This document shows positions 1 to 9,227 of a DNA stretch of 64,000 nucleotides, in pieces (the stretch's first letter is position 1; every line of letters starts with the position of its first letter). Source of the DNA: Manihot esculenta. Lineage: Eukaryota; Streptophyta; Magnoliopsida; Malpighiales; Euphorbiaceae. Location of the stretch: positions 12,764,206 through 12,828,205 of the forward strand of contig NC_035173.2 in the NCBI RefSeq assembly GCF_001659605.2, written 5' to 3'. The translations under genes were made by a program, and so were the position numbers. A model generated the notes under the pieces. That model was not told the DNA's origin, made no database searches, and saw nothing but the letters and a program-made list of their open reading frames with translations.

Positions 1-392
1 CTTCTCTAATCTGCAGATGCATGGAGGTAGAGGGACAATGTTTGCCAATTCATCTCACAGTTGCTTCAATTTATCGTAGTATGTTGCCACAAAGAGATTA
101 TCTTGGGAGATCAACGCTATTCTTCGTTTGATTTGGTAGATCATTAGTCCGTTGCTTTCACCATATCGTTCTCCTAGTTCAACCCACAGTTCTCGGGCAT
201 GGTGGCATAGAGGAAGCTTCCAACGAGGTCCTTCGAAATGGAATTGAGGATCCACGACGTCACCATATAGTCACATCGTCTCCATTTATCGTATTCTTCA
301 TATCTGTCCTTAGGCGCATCAATTTTCCCTTCCACGAATGCAAGCTTGTTCTTCGCATCGAGAGCGATCTTCATCACCTGACTCCATCCTCG

Positions 393-2299
393 CACTACAA
401 AAATATGTCGGAATAGTAACGGATATTAGTAACGGATTTAAATCCATTACAAATTTGTAACGGATTTTGTATTCCGTTACTAATTTTTATTATTTAGTAA
501 CGGATTAACAAATTCGTTACTAAATCTGTTACTTAATAAAATTATTTATAAATTTAATAATTGATTTTGAAATCCGTTATTAAATTGGATAAAAATTAGT
601 AACGGATCTTAATCCGTTACTAAATTTATTACTAAATCGGTTACTAAATAAATTAATTAAATGAATAAAATAGTAACGGATTTAATAACGGAATACAATC
701 TATAATATAATTAGTAACGGATTTAGTAACGGATTAAATCCGTTACTATTTTTTTAACAAAAAATCGACTTTTTATTTTTTGAAATTTCATATTTTCTTT
801 TCAAGTTAGTAACGGATATAATCTGTTACTAAATCCGTTACTGATTCGAAAATTAGTAACAGATTTTATAATCCGTTACTAAATTTTAGAGAATAAAATA
901 CCGCGCTTTTATTTTAAAATCCCGCCTTTTTTATTTCTAATTTAGTAACGGAAAACATCTGTTACTGAATCCGTTACTAATCTAAAAATTAGTAACGGAT
1001 TAAGAAATCCATTACTAAAATTTAGAGAATAATATCGCCTTTTTCTTTTAATTTGCCTGCGTTTTTTTAAAAAATTAGTAACGGATTCAATACGTTACTA
1101 ATTCGCATATTTATACACTCACCCATTTTATCTCCCTTCATTTCATTCACTTTCTTTCTCCTCTTCTCTCCTCATTCTTCATTTTTCCCTTATCTTATTT
1201 TCTTCTCTCATCTCCCTTCATTTTATTCATTTCTTCTCTCCTCATTCTTTCATTTTTCCCTTATCTTATTTTCTTCTCTCAATTATTTTCTTCCATTTTC
1301 TCTTCAATTTTCTTTCATTTTTAATCTTCCTTTTATCTCTTAATTTTTGTTTTATTTTCTTTATTTTCTCTCATATTTTTTTCTTTCATTTTCTTCTATT
1401 TTCTTTCTTCTATTTTTTTTTTATTTTCTCTTCCACATTCTATCATTTTCCATTCCTTTTTCTTTCATTATTCATTCATTTACTTTCTTTTCTCTCATAT
1501 ATATACTCTAACTTTTTTCTTTCATTCTTTTCTATATCTTCATTTTCTATTTATTTTTTTTCATTTTTTCTTCATCTTTCTCTCATTTTCTTTTCTTTTT
1601 TTCTCTTTTTTCTTCCTTTTTTCTCATTTTCTTTAATTTCCCCTTTTTCCTTATTTTCTCTTCATTTTTATCATTATTTTCTTCTATTTTCTCTTTTTTC
1701 TTATTTTTTCTTTTACATCTCTTTTTTTTTTCCATTCTCTCTCATTTTTTCATTTTTTAGATTTTTCTCATGTAATTTTATAAGAATTTTCTTATAAAAT
1801 TAATAAAATTTAAAATATTAAAGTTAATATTTAATGTAAAATACAATGAAAAAATTAATAGTTTACCATAATTAAATTATTATTTAATGTAAAATATAAT
1901 GAAATAAATTAATAATTTAATATAATTTTTTAAAAATTAACCACAAATTTAATAATGGAATATAAATTTAATATATTTTTTATTTTTTATTTTATCAAAA
2001 TAGTAACGGATTAGTAACGGATTTCTATCCGTTACTAAATTTAGTAACGGATTTAATTTATATGTATATATAGATATTTTTAAAATTTTTATTAAATTAG
2101 TAACGGATTTTGAATCCGTTACTAAATTTCATTACAAATCCGTTACAAAATTAGTAACGGATTGCTAATCCGTTACTATTGCATTAGCAACGAGGTTCAT
2201 AGTAACAGATATAAATCCGTTACTAAACAGATTAGTAACGGATTTTTCATTGATTAGTAACGAAAAAATCCGTTACTAATCTAGAAAAATCTTGTAGTG
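393..2299. mobile_element. Non-autonomous CACTA (En/Spm-type) transposon
   Basis: The 1907-bp element begins CACTACAAAAATATG and ends with the inverse complement of CACTACAAGATTTTT. It is flanked by a 3-bp target duplication TCG (390-392 and 2300-2302). Both subterminal regions (about 410-1110 and 2000-2290) are packed with the motif AGTAACGGAT in both orientations, more than twenty copies. Such subterminal repeats are the known binding sites of CACTA transposases. The interior (about 1130-1750) is an extreme C/T-rich tract on the plus strand followed by AT-rich DNA. No transposase coding sequence is visible, so it would depend on an enzyme supplied in trans. Confidence 0.92.
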
Positions 2300-2355
2300 T
2301 CGGTAATTGATTTCGTTTAATTGAATAGAGACGAGAAGCATCGCCGGATTATCTG

Positions 2356-4063
2356 TGTAATAGCCCGAAAACCGGACCGCTACCGGCGCTAGGATCCAGA
2401 TCGGCTTAAGGCCGCCGGGACCCGTAGCAAAGCTACTATGCACTCTGTACAACTGGTATAATCCCATACATGATCAAACATTTCCATAAAACTTTAAACT
2501 TTTCACTTACCAAGTTTAACCTGTGCATGCACTATGTCTGAAAACATAGAACCCCTATACTAGAGCCCTCATCAAATGCTCTAGTTGGGTCAGCATACTA
2601 TATGCTAAGCTCGGTCCATAAACATTTCATCATTAAACATTAACATAAAACATCATGTACAAAGGGATTATCCAACTCGGGCCAAGCACAATACTATAAC
2701 TCTGAATACATTACATGCTATAACATATCATTACATAACATAACTTTACTTTACATCATGTGCACTACACTTCTATTACATAACCATAGCCCTGCTCTTA
2801 CTCTTACTGACTCTGACTTCTCTGGCCCTGAAAACATGGGGTTAGGGAATGGGGTGAGCTATAAAGCCCAGTGAGCAGAACACATAAAACATTTAAAACA
2901 TATGCCATCATGGAATGCGTCACATCACAAATAAAGCACATCATGGATGGACTGACCCAAAAATCCCTCTACTCTGTGCCCGGCCCTCAAAGGAGCTCCT
3001 CAGGACTTCTATTACATACAATAAACACTGTGCCCGGCTCTCAAGGAGCTCCGCAGGACTTCTGCTACATGAAAATAATAATCAGAGGGCTAAAGGGTCT
3101 CCATGTTGTCCATCCCCATCGATAATAAATAATGCAATGCGTCACCTTCGTGGTTACTAATGCAATACAACCTACTATAGACATGGCATTCGTGATGCAT
3201 TGAACATGCTAAAACATTCATTAAAAACATAGGTTAGTTCCACTCACCTCTAGCAATTGCTGGGCTAACTCTGGACTCACTCTGAAGCAGCTAACACTGC
3301 TAAACACCTCGATTCCTCAGGTCCGATCCTACACAGGTGGACTCAAATGAGGGATCAAACAACTCTAACAAACAACACATAAAGCATACATAGGCAGAAA
3401 GGGTACATAAACCCTATCATGCACAACCATGCAAAACCATGCAATCTTAACCTTTTTCCCTTCATAAAACTCACTTAAAACGCTATAAAAGCCAAGGATC
3501 TACACTTACCTCTTGAAGATCAAGAGTTGGTGCGATCCAAACTTGAAGATCTAGAGATCCAAGCTCCAAAAGTCTCCAAGCTCCACCTCCTTGCTCCAAG
3601 CTCACAACTCTTCAACACAATGAGAAAACTCATGAAAACCTTGAGAGATTTGAAGAAAAACCATAAAAACAACCCAAGGAGAGCATGAACTCACCTTAGC
3701 CCAAGAATGGAGAGAAAACTCCCCCTTTTTCCGGACAAGGGGCCTTTCATAGGCGGCTTGGTCAACCATTTCCGGCGGCCAAACTGCATGCAAACCTTCA
3801 CCACGTTCGGCGGCCGAACATGGACTTCGGAGGCAGCAAAACCATGCAACGTTCGGCGGCCGAACCTGGCAAATGCCTTCTGGGTCTTTTCTATTCAAAA
3901 CTCAAATCATTTGCATTCAAAACCATAAAACACTTAAAAACCTTTTAGAAAACCTTTCTCTTTTACCCTTCTAGGAACCTCCGACATCCTCGAATTCCAG
4001 ATTCCAACGGAAATCCCGCCGGAAAGTAAGAATTCTGATGCCAGCGTCTAGCCGGATATTACA
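2356..4063 (-). mobile_element. Solo LTR of a Ty3/gypsy element
   Basis: The 1708-bp segment begins TGTAATAGCCCG and ends GGATATTACA. It is flanked by the 5-bp duplication ATCTG (2351-2355 and 4064-4068). It is a diverged relative, in reverse orientation, of the LTRs of the complete gypsy element at 6665-16482: both share the terminal block around GCTACCGGCGCTAGGATCC and the terminal CTAGCCGG(G)TATTACA. A TATA-like sequence lies near 3747 on the minus strand, with two exact copies of the GCC-box 13-mer upstream of it (3806-3818, 3852-3864). It holds its own pair of tandem units near 2977-3062, different from those of the complete element. It arose by recombination between the two LTRs of a once complete insertion. 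Confidence 0.93.
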
Positions 4064-4461
4064 ATCTGAGTTTTGCAGCATCAAGGCATCATCGACGACT
4101 GTCTTAGAGATCGTCGGAGTCAAATTGCTCAGTGCCCTAGTAGAACTGCTTTCTACCATTTCTTTGTCTCAAGAAAAATATCTGGTCGGAGAAGAGAGGT
4201 CTCAATAAAAAATTTCCGGACGGGAGAGGAGACGGTTTCTGCCGTTTTGCCTCGTTCTTTTGTGACGACGACTTTCGGCTTCGAACCAGAAATTGAAGTA
4301 GAAGACGAAGAGGCAGAAACAACTCGAATTTGAAAAAGACGGAGAAGAAATTCGTTGGTGAAGTTGCAGATGAGAAGGAGTAGAGGAAGTTGAAAGAGGA
4401 AGGGTTTTGGTCTCTGATGAATGTCTCTGAATCGGGAGAAGTAAAGAGGTTAGGTAATCGA

Positions 4462-4475
4462 TGACTCTGATACCA
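4462..4475 (-). promoter_or_regulatory. tRNA-Met primer-binding site
   Basis: The minus strand reads TGGTATCAGAGTCA, the usual copia primer-binding sequence complementary to the 3' end of initiator tRNA-Met, immediately inside the LTR. Confidence 0.85.
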
Positions 4476-4478
4476 TAT

Positions 4479-4695
4479 TGATTAAATGAGAGTATTTTGA
4501 CATGTATTGTGTATTGTATTTTCTGAAGTAGATTTTCAGTATACATACCCCACCTATATATAGGTAATCCAAGCCTATAAGGTATTCACTAAAAAATACA
4601 AGAACCTACTAGAGCCTACTAGAAATACTATATTATCTCTATACTGACACCCTACTAGAACCTATTAGAAATACTAAACTATCTCTATACTAACA
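4479..4695 (-). repeat. 5' LTR of the minus-strand copia element
   Basis: A 217-bp segment bounded by TG...CA on the plus strand. On the minus strand it ends three bases before the primer-binding site. Its high-coordinate half contains an imperfect tandem duplication of a CCTACTAGA...ATCTCTATACT block (about 4605-4690). The matching 3' LTR lies outside the window, so the target duplication cannot be tested. Confidence 0.75.
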
Positions 4696-5560
4696 GGATC
4701 TTGGCTATACTGAGTTTTTTTTTCTAGGTCTTGAAATGGCTAGGTCCTTTACTGGCATATACCTAAACAATCATAAATATGTCTTGGACATGATAAAAGA
4801 TTTTGGCTTGGCAAATACAAAAGTTGTGCAAGTTCCCTTACTAAGGGGATTAAAGTTACATGATCATGCATCCCTAATGTTGCCTGATCCGAATAAGTTT
4901 CATAATCTGGTGGGCAAGATTTTATATCTTAACATGACCACGCCAGACATCACCTTTTTAAACAACAATTGAGCCAACATATAAATCAACCAAGTCAGTC
5001 CCACTGGGATACTGCGATACATATTTTTAAGTACCTTAAAAGGAAACCAGGCAGAGGAATATTCTTCATTATTAATAACAAATTTTGTCTTAGGACTTAT
5101 TATGATGCGGACTAGGCATCTTGCCTCGACACTTGCAAATCTTTTCACGGGATTGTGTTATACTTAGTGATCCATTAGTTTCTTGAAAGACTAAAAAGCA
5201 ATCTACAGTAAGCCGATCCTCTGCGGAAGCTGAACACATAAGCATGGCATCTACTGTATGTGAGCTTTAATGGTTGTTCTATCTCATGCGTGATTTTCAA
5301 CTTCCAACTCCATCCTCCATTTCGCTCCATTGTGATGATAAAGCAGCCATCCACATTAGCTCTAATTCAGTCTTCCATGAATGCACTAAGCATTTTGATA
5401 TTGATTGCTATGTAGTCCGATAACAGATGCTCAAAGGTTTTGTTAAACCCATGAACCTTCCTTCAAAATCTCAGCTCGTAGATCTGTTCACAAAATTTCT
5501 GGATTTGCCACTATTTTCTCACTTCGTCTCCAAGTTGGGACTACTTGACGCCCCTGTTTC
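4696..5560 (+). pseudogene. Copia pol relic: end of reverse transcriptase and RNase H
   Basis: The plus-strand conceptual translation shows DLG...FFLGLEMARS (about 4698-4745), then KYVLDMIKDFGL, a DPNKFHNLVGKILYL segment and, near the end, GFVKPMNLPSKSQLVDLFTK (about 5437-5500). These are hallmarks of the copia RT/RNase H carboxyl half. In-frame stops and frameshifts occur between the blocks (for example near 4970, 5115 and 5270). The relic starts exactly where the minus-strand copia LTR ends, so its upstream part lies beyond that insertion, outside the window. Confidence 0.8.
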
Positions 5561-5562
5561 TA

Positions 5563-5894
5563 GCTTGAGGGGGGAGGGGGATGATAGAATAATGAAGGAT
5601 AGGATAACTTATTCTTGCTAGTTTCATGACAGGGAGGATAAAAACGCTGAGTATTGAATGATTAATGAAATAGTGAGTTTAGTAGCACAACGGTGCTCAC
5701 GTGGGATAACTGTGAAGCTTCAAAAAATACGCAGGAACAACTATTTTCTTCTATTATAATTGTTTTCTGTAATAGGAGAGTCATGCATATTCCAACTACA
5801 CTAACTGAGATAAGCATGCAAAATGAATGATTAAGTTTTCTCATTTTAGTAAACTCTCTTATTCTCTTTTCTTTTGTGTTCTTGTTTTTTCACA
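5563..5894 (+). repeat. Polypurine tract and 3' LTR of the plus-strand copia relic
   Basis: After the pol relic comes a purine run (TTGAGGGGGGAGGGGGA, about 5564-5581), the plus-strand primer site of LTR elements. From 5582 a TG-initiated segment runs to about 5892-5894, where it ends in CA. The right boundary is approximate because no partner LTR is available for comparison. Confidence 0.55.
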
Positions 5895-6653
5895 CATTTA
5901 AACTATTTAAAAGTGTAATAAGTGTAATTAAGATGAACTCATAATCTCAACCAGTAAGTAGTATAAATCTGTTAAAGTATTATTAGACCAATTTGAATTC
6001 AAAACAATATTTTTGAATTTAAAAAATATAAAGTGAATGTTAATTTCAAGATTTGTCCGTTTGAGTAATATTTGTTATATTTAGATTATTGACCGGTAAT
6101 TATAAATTTAATCAACAATTTGAGATTTATAAATATATGTCAGCATATTTATAGTTTATGATATTTTATATTAAGATATTAAAATCATCTTAATTACACA
6201 TTTAAATAATTCAAGTGTATTATTTGAATTTTAAAAATATCATTAGATTTTTCAATAAAATTTGAGGGTATAAACATATTTTTAGTATATTTTAAATTGT
6301 AGAATCTTTTATATATATATATATATATAATTCAGTTTAATGAGGACTGCTTTATTATAAGCATGAGTGTGAAATTCAGTTAGTTTTTTAAAAAATTATT
6401 ATTTAGTATATATATTATGAAAAAATTAATTAGTTGATTTTTTAATTTTAAAAAATATATTAAAATATTTTTAATATTTTAAAAAATTAACTAATTAGTC
6501 TGTCAATTAATTTTAGCTATTAAATATTATAAAATAATTTAAAATATTTTTAATAAAGAGAAACTAATTAATAAATTTTTTATAAAATTAAAAAATCAAT
6601 TAATAAATTGTTTTAAACTATAAAAACTAGATATTAAAATATTTAATGAATAA
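5895..6653. other. AT-rich spacer
   Basis: Very AT-rich DNA with a short AT microsatellite near 6311-6328 and no convincing coding sequence or transposon boundary. It ends at the AATAA target site (6649-6653) used by the copia element starting at 6654. Confidence 0.6.
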
Positions 6654-6841
6654 TGTTGAATGATTGTAATACCCGGCTAGACTCCGGTATCGGAATTCCT
6701 ACCGTCCGGTGGAATCTCGGATGCCGGAGACCTCTAGAAGGGTAGAATCATGTTTTATAAAAATGTTTTAATGTGTTTTACGATTTTAAGTATGAAATTA
6801 AATGAGTTTTTGCATGAAAAGTCCTTGGAGGAAAACCCAGG

Positions 6842-7050
6842 TTCGGCCGCCGAAAGTCAAGTTCGGCCGCCGAAAGTCAAGTTCGGCCGCCGAAAATGCA
6901 TGCGTTTTGGAGGCACGTTAGGCCCCCGAAAGCATGAGTTAGGGAAGTCCAGTTTCGGCCGCCGAAAGTCAAGTTTGGCCGCCGAACATTGCATGGATGC
7001 GGAGGCACATTCGGCCCCCGAACGTGGCCTGGCCAGCCACCTATAAAAGG
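6842..7050 (+). promoter_or_regulatory. U3 promoter: GCC-box array plus TATA box
   Basis: Three exact copies of TTCGGCCGCCGAA at 6842, 6862 and 6882 have a strict 20-bp period. A fourth lies at 6954, with degenerate copies between and after. They end about 50 bp upstream of CTATAAAAGG (7041-7050). GCCGCC is the core of the GCC-box recognised by plant ERF transcription factors. Use of this array by ERF proteins is inferred, not shown. Confidence 0.6.
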
Positions 7051-8171
7051 GGCACTTAGCCGAAATGGGCGAGTTTTCTCCCATTTTCGGCCACAGCAAG
7101 CTTCCAACCTTCCCTTTGCAACTCTTGTGTTCTTCCTCCAAATCTCTTCCATTTTTCTTGAGTTTTAAACTGACATTGTCAGTTTTGAGCATTTAAACCA
7201 AGTTTTGGAGCTTTGGGAACTCAGGAGCTCATTTTCGTGGATCTCCAAGTTTAGGTCGTCTCCCTCTCGATCTTCAAGAGGTAAGAGCCGATCTTAAGCT
7301 CCTTATGTGTTTTAACTAAGTTTTATGCAAGATTTATGGGATAGAAATGCATGTTAGGGTTATTTGAATATTTGGGTTTAGGTTATGATTTTGAACAATG
7401 TATGTTGATTTTTGTGTGATTGAAGTGTTGTAGTTGGGGTATATGCTAGTTTGAGACCCCTAGGTGTAATATGTGATATGTATGCATGTTTTAGAACTAG
7501 TTTTTGCATGATTTGAGCTTGGGAGGCGAAATGTGCATAGAGGAACTGAGTTTCTGCCCTTCGGGAGAAGCTCAGGTTCGGCCGCCGAAGTGACTTTCGG
7601 CCGCCGAACCCCCTTTGTGGAGGCAGCATTCGGCTGCCGAAGTTGCCCCCGAAAAGAGACTTTCGTCTCTGTCTGGGACTTTCGGCCGCCGAAGGTGCCG
7701 CCGAAAGTGCCTGACTTTCGGCTCTGGAGGGACTTTCGGCCGCCGAACCTGCCGCCGAAAGTGCCCTGTCCAGCCATTTCATGCATGTGTTTCCATGATT
7801 ATTTCATGATGTTTTAGGGGGTTTTTGGGGAGTAGATTAGAGTTATGTTTATGTATGTTTGGTCCCTCATTGGTGTCCACCTGTGTAGGTTCGGACCCGA
7901 GGAACCGAGGACCCCAGCAGTGAGATAGCTACTTCAGAGTCTGTAGAGCTTCAGCCAGAGGTGAGTGGAATAAACCTTAAGTTTTTAAATAAATGAAATA
8001 TAACTTTTTGAGCATGTTCATGCATCATATATGCCATGTGATATTATAGGGTGTTTGCATTAGTAATCACGAATATGTTGCATTGCATAATATGATGTGG
8101 ATGCGGATTGGCTATTGGATGATCCTCTAGTCCTCCTATGATATGATATGATGAGGATACGGTATGGATTG

Positions 8172-8312
8172 CCAGTGAGGCCCATTCTACGCCCCTGGAC
8201 TATGTTAAGAGAAAGACCAGTGAGGCCCATTCTACGCCCCTGGCATATTGGAATGTTATGTTATGTTATGTATGTAAGAGAAAGACCAGTGAGGCCCATT
8301 CTACGCCCCTGG
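8172..8312 (+). repeat. 27-bp minisatellite in the gypsy LTR
   Basis: Three copies of a 27-bp unit (CCAGTGAGGCCCATTCTACG at its start) lie at 8172-8198, 8217-8243 and 8286-8312, separated by AT-rich linkers that share AAGAGAAAGA. The 3' LTR has the same set from 15699. Related units in reverse orientation occur in the solo LTR at about 60890-61020, while the solo LTR at 2356-4063 has an unrelated unit at the corresponding place. Confidence 0.9.
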
Positions 8313-8958
8313 CACGATTGGACTATGTTGAGGACTATAGGTGACAATGCCATCCTTATGTGATATGTTTGTGATGTGTTGCATTTCATGGAAGCATGAA
8401 ATATTTTAATATATGTTTTCTCTATTCTGCTCACTGGGCTTTGTAGCTCACCCCTCTCCCCTAACCCCAGATGTGCAGGTACAGGGTAGATCAGGAGGTT
8501 AGCCAGAGTATGGAAGCTATGTTTATGTAATAGTTAGATTGTGGACATGACAATTGTGTTATGATGTAATGTAAAAGTGTTTTAAGTTATGTTATGTAAT
8601 TTGAATATTGAGGATAGAGTTGTGTTTGACCGATACAGATTGTTAATCCCACTTGTATGTACATGGTCTTTATGATATGAGATATGAGGCTATGTTTCAA
8701 CCAAGCTTATGTATGATGAGATACCCCATTGGAGCATTTGATGAGGGCTCCAGTGGAGGTTTATGTTATGTTTATGTTTATGTACAGGGTGAGCTTGGTT
8801 GTTGTATGAGAATGTTTACAGGTTTATGAGTATTGTTGATCATGTATGGGATTAAACAGGATTACAGGTTATGTCAGGCTTGTTACGGTTCCCGGCGGCC
8901 TTATGCCGATCTGGATCCTAGCGCCGGTAGCGGTCCGGATTTCCGGGCTGTTACAGAG

Positions 8959-8971
8959 TGGTATCAAAGCC
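8959..8971 (+). promoter_or_regulatory. tRNA-Met primer-binding site of the gypsy element
   Basis: TGGTATCAAAGCC starts three bases after the 5' LTR and matches the initiator tRNA-Met type primer site common in plant gypsy elements with one difference from the usual TGGTATCAGAGC. Confidence 0.85.
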
Positions 8972-9227
8972 CTAGGTTATTATGGTCGGACCTAGAGTGT
9001 CGGGCTCATAGATGTCATAGCAGGTCAAGCACAATAGGAAAAGTCATGTCCACTAGGATAGGATATGGAGTCCTGTCTTGTATAATGATGTGATATGCCA
9101 TGGTTATATGCATGTGCATAAATGATATGCTATGATATGTGATGTATGTGATGCGGGTTCATGTGTGCCCACATGAACCATATGATGCTAATGTTTGTGC
9201 GATGTGTACTGTTTTCCAGAAAACAGG

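Larger units (their letters stand above)
1..4159 (-). pseudogene. Interrupted copia gag (UBN2/Retrotran_gag type)
   Basis: Gag would form the nucleocapsid shell of the retrotransposon particle. Coding pieces lie at about 4159-4064, 2355-2303 and 392-1 on the minus strand. Motifs typical of copia Gag are LVSIQLNEINY in the middle piece, and GWSQVMKIALDAKNK followed by KLAFVEGKIDAP in the last piece. The first junction is at the ATCTG target duplication of the solo LTR and the second at the TCG duplication of the CACTA element. Around 185-255 the frame shifts once more before the WVELGERYG motif. The gene is dead: two insertions and at least one frameshift. Confidence 0.8.
1..4695 (-). mobile_element. 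Ty1/copia retrotransposon, 5' part, minus strand, runs off the window
   Basis: Reading the minus strand from high to low coordinates, the order is a short 5' LTR (4695-4479), a Met-tRNA primer-binding site (4475-4462), a leader and a gag gene starting at about 4159 and leaving the window at base 1. The gag is interrupted twice by later insertions (solo LTR 2356-4063 and CACTA 393-2299). The reading frame is continuous across both once the inserts and one copy of each target duplication are ignored. The bases beyond the LTR (4696 on) are plus-strand copia pol sequence, so this element inserted into an older copia copy. The 3' part, with pol and the second LTR, is not in the window. Confidence 0.85.
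6665..8955 (+). repeat. 5' LTR of the gypsy element
   Basis: The 2291-bp LTR contains, in order, an upstream array of GCC-box 13-mers (6842-6986), a TATA box (CTATAAAAGG, 7041-7050), a second downstream array of the same motif family (about 7575-7770), a three-copy 27-bp minisatellite (8172-8312) and the terminal GCGCCGGTAGCGGTCC block. Short ORFs in it come from the GC-rich arrays and are not genes. Confidence 0.96.

Noticed and set aside
2871..3160. Small plus-strand ORFs in the solo LTR
   Set aside because: They arise from the LTR's tandem units and have no coding signature.
6842..6894. Regularly spaced repeats with 20-bp period resembling a CRISPR array
   Set aside because: Repeats are 13 bp with 7-bp nearly constant spacers in a plant LTR; there are no variable spacers, leader or cas genes.
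6750..7192. Overlapping ORFs on both strands rich in RRPK/SAAE-type repeats in the gypsy and Sirevirus LTRs (also 7378-7817, 14414-15336, 49590-50037, 59010-59436, 61321-61752)
   Set aside because: They are translations of the TTCGGCCGCCGAA arrays, occur in several frames at once, lie in promoter regions of LTRs and have no family resemblance.
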